This document shows, one piece after another, positions 54,081 to 62,128 of a stretch of 64,000 nt of DNA (the first letter of the stretch is position 1; each line of letters opens with the position of its first letter). Made by a program: the position numbers and the translations under genes. The DNA is from Flavisolibacter ginsengisoli DSM 18119 (lineage in GTDB: Bacteria; Bacteroidota; Bacteroidia; Chitinophagales; Chitinophagaceae): positions 96,575-160,574 of the forward strand of contig NZ_FQUU01000011.1 in assembly GCF_900129295.1 (NCBI RefSeq). The letters are read 5' to 3'. The notes under the pieces were generated by a model. That model was not told where the DNA came from. It made no database searches and saw nothing but the letters and a program-made list of their open reading frames with translations.

Positions 54081-54109
54081 TCATATTCCTCATCCTTAAT
54101 TGATTAACC

Positions 54110-54550
54110 ATGAAAATTCTACTGACATTTCTATTAAGTTCTTTTTTAACAAGCTCGTCCTTATGGCTTTCTAATATCGACCAGGCTAAAAAAGAAGCAA
54201 CAGAATCTCATAAAAATATATTAGTTAATTTCTCCGGCTCTGACTGGTGTGGACCTTGCATTAGAATGCACAAGGAAATATTTGAATCTGAAGCCTTTAC
54301 CAAATATGCACCTGATAATCTTGTTTTAGTGAATGCTGACTTCCCCCGCCTTAAAAAGAACCAGCTGTCTAAAGAGCAAACAAAATTGAATGAATCATTA
54401 GCCGACAAATACAATCCTGGTGGAAAATTCCCCTATACTGTATTGTTAGATGCAAATGGTAAAGTTTTAAAATCATGGGAGGGATATGCTCCTATGAGTC
54501 CTGATAAATTCATCGAGGATGTAAACAGCGCTGCTCATGGAGCCCGCTAA
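54110..54550 (+). CDS. Exported thioredoxin-fold protein
   Basis: A 146-aa thioredoxin-like oxidoreductase with a signal peptide (MKILLTFLLSSFLTSSSLWLS). The active site WCGPC (~43-47) lies in NFSGSDWCGPCIRMHKEIFES, and a cis-Pro-type GGKFPYTVLLDANGKVL strand follows. The DsbD/TlpA-gamma-like form acts outside the cytoplasm, reducing disulfides. First gene of a four-gene overlapping cassette; its end overlaps the ApbE gene by 14 nt. Confidence 0.92.
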   Translation: MKILLTFLLSSFLTSSSLWLSNIDQAKKEATESHKNILVNFSGSDWCGPCIRMHKEIFESEAFTKYAPDNLVLVNADFPRLKKNQLSKEQTKLNESLADKYNPGGKFPYTVLLDANGKVLKSWEGYAPMSPDKFIEDVNSAAHGAR

Positions 54551-55490
54551 TATAAAAGAAACTAATCTACACAAAAAGATCATAAAGCTAATGGGCAACC
54601 GTTTTGAAATAACGGTTGCCCATACGGACACTTACACGGCTGAAACCTGCATTGACGCTGCTATAGCAGAAATAAGCCGGATAGAACAATTACTTACTAC
54701 TTTCAAAGAATCCAGTCAGACTAATCAGGTAAATGCCATGGCTGGCATAAAGCCTGTGCAGGTAGATAAGGAAGTCTTCGATCTGGTTTTCCGCTCCAAA
54801 AAGATCTCCCACATTACCCAGGGTGCATTTGATATTAGTTATGGTTCAATTGATAAGGCCTTTTGGAATTTCGATACCAATATGAAGTCCTTGCCTGATG
54901 CTGAAAATGCCAAATGCTCCATACGGCTGATCAATTACAATAATATAATACTTGACGAAAAGGAAAGCACCATTTACCTGAAGGAGAAAGGCATGCGTAT
55001 TGGGTTTGGAGGTATAGGAAAGGGGTATGCAGCAGACCGTGCCAGGCAGGTACTTATTGAAAAAGGCATATCCAAGGCCGTTGTTAATGCTGCAGGAGAT
55101 CTTATAACCCTGGGCACTCAGCCCGATGGCCAGCCCTGGACCGTTGGCATTGCTGACCCTGCAACAAAGTATTATCCTTTTTCTCAATTAGCTATCAGTA
55201 ATAAAGCTGTTGCCACTTCAGGCAATTATGAAAAGTTTGTAATTATTGATGGCAAGAAATATTCTCATACCATTGACCCTAAGACTGGTTTTCCAGTGTC
55301 TGGCATTAAAAGTGTAACGATAATTAGTCCCAGTGCTGAATTGGCCGATGCAATGACTACCCCCGTTATGGTAATGGGTGTAAAAGCGGGATTAAATATG
55401 ATCAACCAGTTAAAAGAACTGGCTTGCATTATTATTGATGATGATAATAAATTGTATACTTCAAACAATGTAAAAATAAGCGAGATATGA
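54537..55490 (+). CDS. apbE: FAD:protein FMN transferase
   Basis: A 317-aa ApbE-family enzyme that attaches FMN covalently to Ser/Thr of target proteins using FAD. Family segments are LMGNRFEITVAHTDT, INQFNxxSxxS-like TFKESSQTNQVNAM, GGIGKGYAADRA, VNAAGDL and the catalytic KYSHTIDPKTGFPV plus AELADAMTTPVMVMG (metal/catalytic Asp). No signal peptide or lipobox is visible, unlike many ApbE proteins that work in the periplasm. The gene overlaps thioredoxin (14 nt) and the DUF4266 gene (4 nt). Confidence 0.93.
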   Translation: MEPANIKETNLHKKIIKLMGNRFEITVAHTDTYTAETCIDAAIAEISRIEQLLTTFKESSQTNQVNAMAGIKPVQVDKEVFDLVFRSKKISHITQGAFDISYGSIDKAFWNFDTNMKSLPDAENAKCSIRLINYNNIILDEKESTIYLKEKGMRIGFGGIGKGYAADRARQVLIEKGISKAVVNAAGDLITLGTQPDGQPWTVGIADPATKYYPFSQLAISNKAVATSGNYEKFVIIDGKKYSHTIDPKTGFPVSGIKSVTIISPSAELADAMTTPVMVMGVKAGLNMINQLKELACIIIDDDNKLYTSNNVKISEI

Positions 55491-55705
55491 AATGGCAAGC
55501 GATAGGCATATGTCTTTTGATTGGGTCAGCTGTATTCACTTCGTGCCAGTCTGTTAAAGAATACCAGAAGAATAAGATTAATGATACAGAAATGGAACTG
55601 GCAGCCCGCAAAGTTCAAAAGTTTGAAATGAATTTCCAGGTATACCGGGAAGGAGCTTCAGGCGCCAATGGTGGCAAAACAGGTGGTGGGTGTGGATGTA
55701 ATTAA
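55487..55705 (+). CDS. DUF4266 small lipoprotein
   Basis: A 72-aa lipoprotein: signal to lipobox TSC (Cys20), a short charged helix (EYQKNKINDTEMELAARKVQKFEM), then the conserved Gly-rich tail YREGASGANGGKTGGGCGCN, which ends the protein. The two Cys of GCGC and the Gly/Ser/Thr loop look like a binding or modification site. The family's function is unknown. It overlaps apbE by 4 nt and is followed 15 nt later by the DUF3570 gene. Confidence 0.88.
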   Translation: MKWQAIGICLLIGSAVFTSCQSVKEYQKNKINDTEMELAARKVQKFEMNFQVYREGASGANGGKTGGGCGCN

Positions 55706-55720
55706 TATATAATAAAGGAA

Positions 55721-56917
55721 ATGAGAAAGCTTACGCTAACGGCCATAGGAATGTACATTGGTATACTAAGTGCATTTTCTCAAAATACTGATACTTCAGC
55801 CTATAAAAGCAGGAAACTGCAGCTTGACGAAATTGATTTTGTTTCGGGCTACTATAAACAAAATGGCAATAATTCGGCAGTAACAGGTGGTATTGGAACA
55901 GAGAGCCTTACTGATTTTGCCAATACTATAGAATTGAAGTTCTCTAAATACGACAAGAAATTGCATAAGAATAACCTGTCTTTTGAACTGGGAGTTGATC
56001 ATTACTCTTCTGCCTCTTCAGATAAAATAGATCCTTATACTATTTCTTCTGCATCATCAGCAGATACAAGAATATATCCCTCTGTTGCCTGGAGTGTGCA
56101 AAATGAAGAAAAAAGAACAACGTTTGGCTTGAATGCTTCTTTCTCCAATGAATTTGACTACAGGTCTTTCGGAATTGGTACCAGCTTTACAAAGGCTTCA
56201 AAAGATAACAACAGGGAATTTACCGGCAAACTGCAAGCATACCTGGACCAATGGTCGGTAATTCTTCCTATTGAATTAAGGCAGAATACAGGAAATAATA
56301 GGGAGCATGACGACTACCCCTCTGAACCGAGGAATTCTTATAATGCCTCTTTATCCCTTTCGCAAGTTGTCAATAGAAACTTCCAGGTATTGCTGGTAGC
56401 TGAACCCACATACCAGAATGGCTTATTGGCTACCAAATACCAGCGGGTTTATTTCACAGACGGATCTCTTCAATCTGAAACATTGCCTGATCATCGCTTT
56501 AAAATACCGGTAGGATTAAGAGCTAATTACTTTTTTGGGGATAAGGTTATATTGCGATCATTTTACAGGTATTACCAGGATGATTGGGGACTGATTGCCC
56601 ACACCATAGATCTTGAGGCTCCAATAAAGATCACGCCTTTCTTTTCCCTGAGTCCTTTTTACAGGTACTATACTCAAAATGGAATTGACTATTTTGCTCC
56701 TTACGGCGCCCACAAACCAGGAGAGGCATTCTTTTCAAGTGATTATGACCTTTCAAAATTTACAAGCAATTATCTGGGTGCAGGTATAAGACTTTCACCT
56801 CCTAAAGGAGTTTTTGGAATCCAAAAATTAAACAGCCTGGAATTAAGATATGGTCATTATAATAGGAGTAATGGTCTGAATTCCAACCAGTTATCAATTG
56901 CACTTAAAATAAAATAG
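55721..56917 (+). CDS. DUF3570 outer-membrane barrel-like protein
   Basis: A 398-aa exported protein (signal ending SAFSQ) rich in alternating beta strands and aromatic girdles (FYRYYQDDWG, YFAPYGAHKPGEAF). It ends LSIALKIK and is probably an outer-membrane barrel. Residues 93-100 read DHYSSASS, close to the ApbE target pattern D-x-x-[ST]-[GS]-A-[ST], with a second SSASS at 109-113. Last gene of the cassette with thioredoxin, ApbE and DUF4266. The family is uncharacterised. Confidence 0.88.
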   Translation: MRKLTLTAIGMYIGILSAFSQNTDTSAYKSRKLQLDEIDFVSGYYKQNGNNSAVTGGIGTESLTDFANTIELKFSKYDKKLHKNNLSFELGVDHYSSASSDKIDPYTISSASSADTRIYPSVAWSVQNEEKRTTFGLNASFSNEFDYRSFGIGTSFTKASKDNNREFTGKLQAYLDQWSVILPIELRQNTGNNREHDDYPSEPRNSYNASLSLSQVVNRNFQVLLVAEPTYQNGLLATKYQRVYFTDGSLQSETLPDHRFKIPVGLRANYFFGDKVILRSFYRYYQDDWGLIAHTIDLEAPIKITPFFSLSPFYRYYTQNGIDYFAPYGAHKPGEAFFSSDYDLSKFTSNYLGAGIRLSPPKGVFGIQKLNSLELRYGHYNRSNGLNSNQLSIALKIK

Positions 56918-56972
56918 AATGCTTTAAAAATAAGAATGCCCTGGAAATTGTCCTAATGAAAATCACTTGCAT

Positions 56973-58028
56973 TTATGCAATAGTTATTGACTCATCAAGG
57001 TAAACATCCTGTATAGCGTTCAATAAATGCACTCCTTCACCAAATGGTCTTTGAAAAGCTTTGCGACCCAGGATCAACCCCGTTCCTCCAGCTCTTTTAT
57101 TTATCACAGCAGTGATTACTGCATCTTTTAAATCACTTTCCCCCTTGCTTTCACCGCCGCTGTTAATCAGACCCACACGACCGTTATAACAGTTTAGCAC
57201 CTGGTAGCGGGTAAGGTCTATGGGATGGTCAGTTGTTAATTTGTCATAAACAAGATGACTGGTCTTTCCAAATTGAACAGCATTATATCCTCCATTATTA
57301 GTGGGCAATTTCTGTTTTATAATATCTGCCTGTATGGTTACTCCTAAATGATTGGCCTGGCCCGTGAGATCAGCCGCGGTGGAATAATCTATACCATCTA
57401 CCTTGAATGCATTATTTCGCAGGTAGCACCATAGAATGGTTGCCATACCCAATTCATGTGCCTGTTCAAAAGCCTCTGATATTTCCTTCAATTGCCTGGT
57501 ACTTTCGGCGCTTCCCCAGTAAATAGTTGCTCCAACGGCTACTGCGCCCATGTTCCAGGCAGACCTAACTGTGCCAAAAAGAGTTTGGTCATATTTATTG
57601 GGATAACTGAGGAGTTCATTGTGATTGAGCTTTACAATAAATGGTATTTTATGTGCATACTTCCTGCTCATAATGCCAAGTACTCCAAATGTTGAAGCCA
57701 CTGCATTACATCCTCCTTCAATAGCCAGCCGGATTATATTGTCAGGATCGAAATAAATTGGGTTGGGAGCAAACGAAGCGCCGGCACTATGTTCTATTCC
57801 CTGGTCAACAGGAAATATGCTGCAATATCCCGTTCCGGATAACCTGCCGTGATTCATCAGGTTTTGAAGGCTGCGCAATACCTGGTTGTTCCTATTGCTG
57901 TTTACCCATATTTCATCTATGTGATGCGGCGAGGGTAAATGCAGCACTGATTTATCAATGGTAGTACAGGAATGAGTTAAAAGGTACTCGGCTTTATCAC
58001 CTAAAAGTTCCCTGGTAGTTGCGGGCAT
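56973..58028 (-). CDS. fbaB: Class I fructose-bisphosphate aldolase (FbaB/DhnA type)
   Basis: A 351-aa Schiff-base aldolase of the archaeal/FbaB type, which splits fructose-1,6-bisphosphate. Features are [17 protein letters not shown] near residue 70, [16 protein letters not shown], the likely Schiff-base-region [12 protein letters not shown], and phosphate-binding INSGGESKG and [15 protein letters not shown] towards the end. It lies directly downstream of the class II enzyme, separated by a hairpin. Confidence 0.93.
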   Translation of the reverse strand: MPATTRELLGDKAEYLLTHSCTTIDKSVLHLPSPHHIDEIWVNSNRNNQVLRSLQNLMNHGRLSGTGYCSIFPVDQGIEHSAGASFAPNPIYFDPDNIIRLAIEGGCNAVASTFGVLGIMSRKYAHKIPFIVKLNHNELLSYPNKYDQTLFGTVRSAWNMGAVAVGATIYWGSAESTRQLKEISEAFEQAHELGMATILWCYLRNNAFKVDGIDYSTAADLTGQANHLGVTIQADIIKQKLPTNNGGYNAVQFGKTSHLVYDKLTTDHPIDLTRYQVLNCYNGRVGLINSGGESKGESDLKDAVITAVINKRAGGTGLILGRKAFQRPFGEGVHLLNAIQDVYLDESITIA

Positions 58029-58120
58029 AATCGTTAGCGTTTAATAAAACAATATGCAGGCAAAGATAAGAGAGAGCCAAAAAATAGAATAATCTTGCCC
58101 GAGTGCAGGACAATTAAAAA

Positions 58121-58185
58121 AACCTGTTACCAGGAAGTTAGCATGCATTTCTACAGTACTTAATTAAACTTTCCAGTAACAGGTT
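58121..58185 (-). terminator. Long hairpin between the two aldolase genes
   Basis: AACCTGTTAC (58121-58130) and GTAACAGGTT (58176-58185) are perfect inverted copies, extended inward by a GGAAGTT/AACTTTCC pairing, with a ~27-nt loop. A T-rich run follows on the minus strand. It probably ends class II aldolase transcripts. The loop is unusually large for a simple terminator. Confidence 0.65.
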
Positions 58186-58204
58186 ATTACAAAAAATATT
58201 ATGC

Positions 58205-59272
58205 TCAGGCGTTGCGGTTGATGCAGTTCAGATCTTCAAAGGCGATCTCGAGCCTTTTTGAAAAGCTTTCTTCAGCTTTGCGTAACCAAACCCTTGGATC
58301 GTAAAATTTCTTATTTGGCTTATCTTCTCCTTCAGGGTTACCTAACTGTCCTTGCAAATACCCTTCATTCTTTTTATAAAACTCAAGGATACCATCCCAG
58401 AATGCCCACTGAAGGTCAGTGTCAATATTCATTTTAATGGCACCGTAACTGATTGCCTCACGTATCTGGTTTTGCGGAGAACCACTTCCTCCATGAAATA
58501 CAAAATAGACAGGCTTCTCGGCTGTGCCATAATGTTGTTGAATATATTCCTGGCTATTCCGAAGAATATCTGGTCTCAATTCCACATTACCAGGTTTGTA
58601 TACACCGTGTACATTGCCAAAAGCAGCAGCAATTGTAAATAGGTTACTTACTTTTTTCAGTTCTTCGTAGGCATAGGCTACTTCTTTAGGCTGGGTATAC
58701 AATTTATCATTTTCTACACCGCTGTTATCAACTCCATCTTCCTCGCCACCTGTAACGCCTAATTCTATCTCAATTGCCATTCCCAGAGGGGCCATGCGCT
58801 TGAAAAATTGAACCGAGGTCTCAATATTTTCTTCAATAGGCTCTTCAGAAAGATCCAGCATATGAGAACTGAAAAGAGGTTGTCCTTTCTCCTTAAAATA
58901 TTTTTCTCCTGCATCTATTAAACCACTAATCCATGGCAACCATTTTTTGGCAGCATGGTCGGTGTGCAAAACAACAGGTACTCCATAATATTTCGCTACG
59001 TTATGAATATGTAATGCCCCTGAAATTCCTCCTGAAATATTGCCCTGCAATTTATCATTTGGCATTCCTTTACCTGCTATGAACTGTGCACCGCCATTTG
59101 AGAACTGTATGATCACGGGAGAGTTAACCTTTGCTGCTGTTTCTAATGTGGCATTAATGCTGTTAGTGCCAATAGTGTTAACAGCTGGCAAGGCGAATCC
59201 ATTGTCTTTGGCATCTTTTAAAAGTGCTTCAAGTTCTTCGCCAAAAAGCACACCTGGTTGATATTTTTTCAT
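58205..59272 (-). CDS. fbaA: Class II fructose-bisphosphate aldolase
   Basis: A ~355-aa zinc-dependent aldolase. Zinc and catalytic residues are visible: VVLHTDHAAKKWLPW (His, Asp), EIELGVTGGEEDGVDNSG, AFGNVHGVYKPGNVEL and VFHGGSGSPQNQI. I chose ATG 59272 (MKKYQPGVLFGEELEALLKDA); a TTG at 59323 would add 17 residues outside the family's normal start. Adjacent to a non-homologous class I aldolase. Confidence 0.95.
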   Translation of the reverse strand: MKKYQPGVLFGEELEALLKDAKDNGFALPAVNTIGTNSINATLETAAKVNSPVIIQFSNGGAQFIAGKGMPNDKLQGNISGGISGALHIHNVAKYYGVPVVLHTDHAAKKWLPWISGLIDAGEKYFKEKGQPLFSSHMLDLSEEPIEENIETSVQFFKRMAPLGMAIEIELGVTGGEEDGVDNSGVENDKLYTQPKEVAYAYEELKKVSNLFTIAAAFGNVHGVYKPGNVELRPDILRNSQEYIQQHYGTAEKPVYFVFHGGSGSPQNQIREAISYGAIKMNIDTDLQWAFWDGILEFYKKNEGYLQGQLGNPEGEDKPNKKFYDPRVWLRKAEESFSKRLEIAFEDLNCINRNA

Positions 59273-59380
59273 TCTTAACTCTTTCGGGTTTAATTGTTTA
59301 ATGTGGTTCCCAAAAGCAGGCAATCGTTCTTAAGCGGCGCTAAGATAAGGCAGTAAGGAGATAAAAAAAGATAATTATTG

Positions 59381-60466
59381 TCATATTGTCTTGTCCGTGA
59401 GCTTTCCCAAATTTCGCTGAATACGTGACAGGTGAGGTTTTAAACTATACCGCATTGTCTGTTTCACCAGGTCTCCCATTGTCCTGCAGCGCAGGAATAT
59501 TTTAGCATCGAAATGCTCATAAAGCTCTTTCCTTAATTGATCTACTTTTTCATCTGTTGAAATCACATCCAGGGCCATAATATCCAGCAGGTCTTTGATC
59601 CTGTACCTTGATGAAGCCATGCGATAGGCAATAAGTGTTCTTTCCTCGGCCTGGTATTGTTCGATAGAATCTTTATTTAAATATTTTAAAGTAAGCTCTA
59701 CATAAGGAAGGTTTTCCTTAAAGAATTGGGGTAGGTACATGTTTTTTCTGCCTTCGTAAGATTGTTGGTCAAAATCAATGGCCCGGATCCGGTATTGGTA
59801 ATCTTCAATATCAGGCGTAAAGTTCACCACAAAATTATAACTACGCATATCTCCAAGCAACCTCACAAAGCATCGCTCATTGAATTTGACAAACTCCTTG
59901 GCCAGGCGGATCTTGTTGGTTTCAGGTCTTTCCAGGTAATCCTTTATAAATATGTCTCCGGGTAGCCCTGGGATGTGTTCTTCCACCAGTGTATTTTTCC
60001 CGGTAAAAAAAGTGAGCGCATTAGGCGAAAGCAAGTGCTCCAGTTCCAGGCCATAAACCCTTGAAGCATCTTCCTTTTTTATATAATAATGATCATAGTT
60101 ATCATTAAAACGATTTACTATGCGGATGCGAAAAGGATTGGAGTTTCCAAAAGTGCAATAGTCTATCCGGGCTACATCCAGGTGCTTGGTAAATGTATAG
60201 TCTCCTTCAGTTTTTAATAACGCATATAAATTGATCAGTCCCTGTTTGATATACTCCCAGTCTCGCATATCATAAAGCGCTTTTTCCCACAGCGTATCCT
60301 GTCCATTCTTATCTTTTAACGGTATTGAATAGGTAATATTAAGCAGGTCGTTATAAGAAAGGGGAAGGTTGACTTCACGACCATTCAGCTTTAAATAATT
60401 GCGCAAGGATTTATTAACCGGGTAAAAAAACTTCTTCTTTGAGGGTTTATCTGGCTCCTGCATCAT
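59381..60466 (-). CDS. Kinase-like protein of unknown function
   Basis: A 361-aa soluble protein I do not recognise as a named family. It has an order of motifs like a protein/aminoglycoside-kinase fold: LVEEHIPGLPGDIFIKDYL (hinge-like, ~165-185), LGDMRSYNFVVNFTPD (catalytic-loop-like, with Asp and Asn, ~207-222) and IRAIDFDQQSYEGRK (DFD-like metal site, ~233-245). The N-terminal ~160 residues would be the small lobe (FRIRIVNRFNDNYDHYYIKKEDASRV). It lies 12 nt from a BtuF-like gene upstream and is likely co-transcribed. Confidence 0.65.
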   Translation of the reverse strand: MMQEPDKPSKKKFFYPVNKSLRNYLKLNGREVNLPLSYNDLLNITYSIPLKDKNGQDTLWEKALYDMRDWEYIKQGLINLYALLKTEGDYTFTKHLDVARIDYCTFGNSNPFRIRIVNRFNDNYDHYYIKKEDASRVYGLELEHLLSPNALTFFTGKNTLVEEHIPGLPGDIFIKDYLERPETNKIRLAKEFVKFNERCFVRLLGDMRSYNFVVNFTPDIEDYQYRIRAIDFDQQSYEGRKNMYLPQFFKENLPYVELTLKYLNKDSIEQYQAEERTLIAYRMASSRYRIKDLLDIMALDVISTDEKVDQLRKELYEHFDAKIFLRCRTMGDLVKQTMRYSLKPHLSRIQRNLGKLTDKTI

Positions 60467-60478
60467 CTAAAATAAGTA

Positions 60479-61288
60479 TTATGCCGTTATTTGATTATGA
60501 AGATTCAAAAAGTAAGCAGGTGCTTTTTCCAACCTGCTGCCGTACCAGCTAAACATTTCTCCGTCTACCAATAAAAATTGAAAACCCGGCAATTGTTCTT
60601 TTAGTTCTTCTATGTGCTTTTGCCCGAAAGGGTAGGGTTCAGATGAAAGTAAAATGAGGACATTGCCTCCATTGGAGGCTGATCTGAGTGATAGAATGTC
60701 GTCTGCTGAAATAACAGGATAACGAGCTTTGTTTTTAAATAGGTTGATGAACCCGGCATATTCCATCATTTCATTGATAAAAGTATCGCCACCTGCTGCC
60801 ATAAGTGGATCTTTCCATATAAAGTATACAGCTTGTTTTTTATTTTGTATGACTGCCTTTAATTGGTTGAATTCCTTTTCAATGCTGTTGCAAAGTTCGA
60901 TAGCTTTTTCTTCTTTACCTGTAATGTTGCCTATAGATCTAATCATGGACATTGCTCCATTCATATCATTTATATCACTTATCCAAACAGGAAGATCGCG
61001 TGCTAATAGATTGATCTGTTCTTCAACATTTTCTTCCCTGTTGGCAATAACAAGGTCGGGCTGCAAATTCCTGATCTTTTCCAGGTCCAGGTTTTTGGTG
61101 CCACCAACTCTTGTTTTGGTCCTGAACCATATTGCGGGATGTATACAAAATTTGGTAATACCTATAACCTCATTATTTAGCCCCAGGTCAAATAACAATT
61201 CTGTTTGAGATGGAACCAAAGAAATGATCTTTTTTGGAATAGAAGGAATTTGCACACTACGCATCAACTGATCTGTATATACTGGCAT
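60479..61288 (-). CDS. BtuF-like helical-backbone metal receptor
   Basis: A 269-aa protein of the periplasmic-binding-protein class III fold (cobalamin/siderophore receptors): KKIISLVPSQTELLFDLGLNNEVIGITKFC, LEKIRNLQPDLVIANREEN and a linking backbone helix around residue 130-155. There is no signal peptide, so it is probably cytoplasmic or an unusual form, and no ABC permease genes lie beside it. Such orphan forms exist in Bacteroidota. Precedes the kinase-like gene by 12 nt. Confidence 0.82.
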   Translation of the reverse strand: MPVYTDQLMRSVQIPSIPKKIISLVPSQTELLFDLGLNNEVIGITKFCIHPAIWFRTKTRVGGTKNLDLEKIRNLQPDLVIANREENVEEQINLLARDLPVWISDINDMNGAMSMIRSIGNITGKEEKAIELCNSIEKEFNQLKAVIQNKKQAVYFIWKDPLMAAGGDTFINEMMEYAGFINLFKNKARYPVISADDILSLRSASNGGNVLILLSSEPYPFGQKHIEELKEQLPGFQFLLVDGEMFSWYGSRLEKAPAYFLNLHNQITA

Positions 61289-61510
61289 TGATGCAATTTA
61301 TACAATGAGAAATTGCTGCTGGTAAAACATCAGTAAAAAATGAACAGAAGATAATGGAGGATGAAGTAGTTAAGGAATTTCAGTTGTGTAATACTGCCAT
61401 TTCACTACCACCGTCCTCCTGCTTTATTTTGTAATAACGCAGGAGGATAGATTCATAAACCAGCGTGAGCCGGAACATGGTGATAGGATAAGATTTTTCT
61501 TCGTCGGAAC

Positions 61511-61665
61511 GGTTTTCAAAGGACTGGATGGCTTAACTAAGGATTGGATTTTAAAAACGGGATTTCAAGGATACAACTAACAGCTATTATTGGTTTTCAA
61601 AGGATCTTTCCTAAATAGGAGAAGTTGATTGATATTGGATTCTAACCGTGGTTTTTCGAAGGATC
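61511..61665. repeat. Three degenerate copies of GGTTTTCAAAGGATC
   Basis: GGTTTTCAAAGGA at 61511-61523, GGTTTTCAAAGGATC at 61592-61606 and GGTTTTTCGAAGGATC at 61650-61665, with a weaker GGGATTTCAAGGAT between them. Origin unknown. Confidence 0.6.
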
Positions 61666-61963
61666 TGGATAATGTTTTACTGGACGGTTTTAGTATACCT
61701 TTCGGTATCTTGGATCTTGGATTTTGGTTTTGCTTTTCCTGGATATTGGTTGTTTATACCAATCAACTTCTGAACACAAAGCTAATTGCAACAAGCAAAC
61801 CGTACAATTGCATGATTACTCTATTTTGATCTTATGGTAAATACTGTAGCTATAGTAAAGCATCGTATACCCATTGCGGATAATAACGTATCAGCAATGA
61901 GTGATTTTACGATAGGGCATTCAACAACATAAAACTGAGCAAAGTAATAATGCCAGGTAAAAA

Positions 61964-61996
61964 TCACAAAAGCCTTATTGGAAAAGGCTTTTGTGA
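61964..61996 (-). terminator. Terminator of the cystathionine beta-synthase gene
   Basis: Perfect 13-bp stem TCACAAAAGCCTT (61964-61976) / AAGGCTTTTGTGA (61984-61996) with a 7-nt loop, followed by TTTTT on the minus strand, about 130 nt after the stop of the gene at 62129. Confidence 0.85.
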
Positions 61997-62128
61997 CGAA
62001 TAGTAGTACAAATATTTTATTTGGTCAGCACGGATAATTACGAAGCAGGTCATAATTATATTCCATTTATAACACCTATGAATACGCTAAGTAATTCCAC
62101 TTAATAATAAAAATCATCAAATCAGGTG

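Larger units (their letters stand above)
53802..54109. other. Intergenic region with terminator and short ORF
   Basis: 308 nt holding the cutC terminator (53828-53866) and a 35-codon ORF at 53973-54080, both listed. The rest is AT-rich and may hold the promoter of the thioredoxin-ApbE cassette. Confidence 0.5.
61289..62128. other. Intergenic region with hairpins and degenerate repeats
   Basis: 840 nt without a credible gene; a 66-codon plus-strand frame at 61629 has low-complexity composition and is rejected. It holds a hairpin in the BtuF-like leader (TCCTCCTGC 61414-61422 / GCAGGAGGA 61439-61447), degenerate GGTTTTCAAAGGATC copies (61511-61665) and the terminator at 61964-61996. Confidence 0.55.

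Noticed and set aside
61289..61520. Possible cobalamin riboswitch ahead of the BtuF-like gene
   Set aside because: The leader has a hairpin, but I could not find the conserved B12-box or core motifs, so no riboswitch is called.
61629..61829. 66-codon plus-strand frame rich in Phe, Trp, Leu and Gly
   Set aside because: Low-complexity, in a repeat-bearing non-coding stretch; no neighbour or motif supports it.
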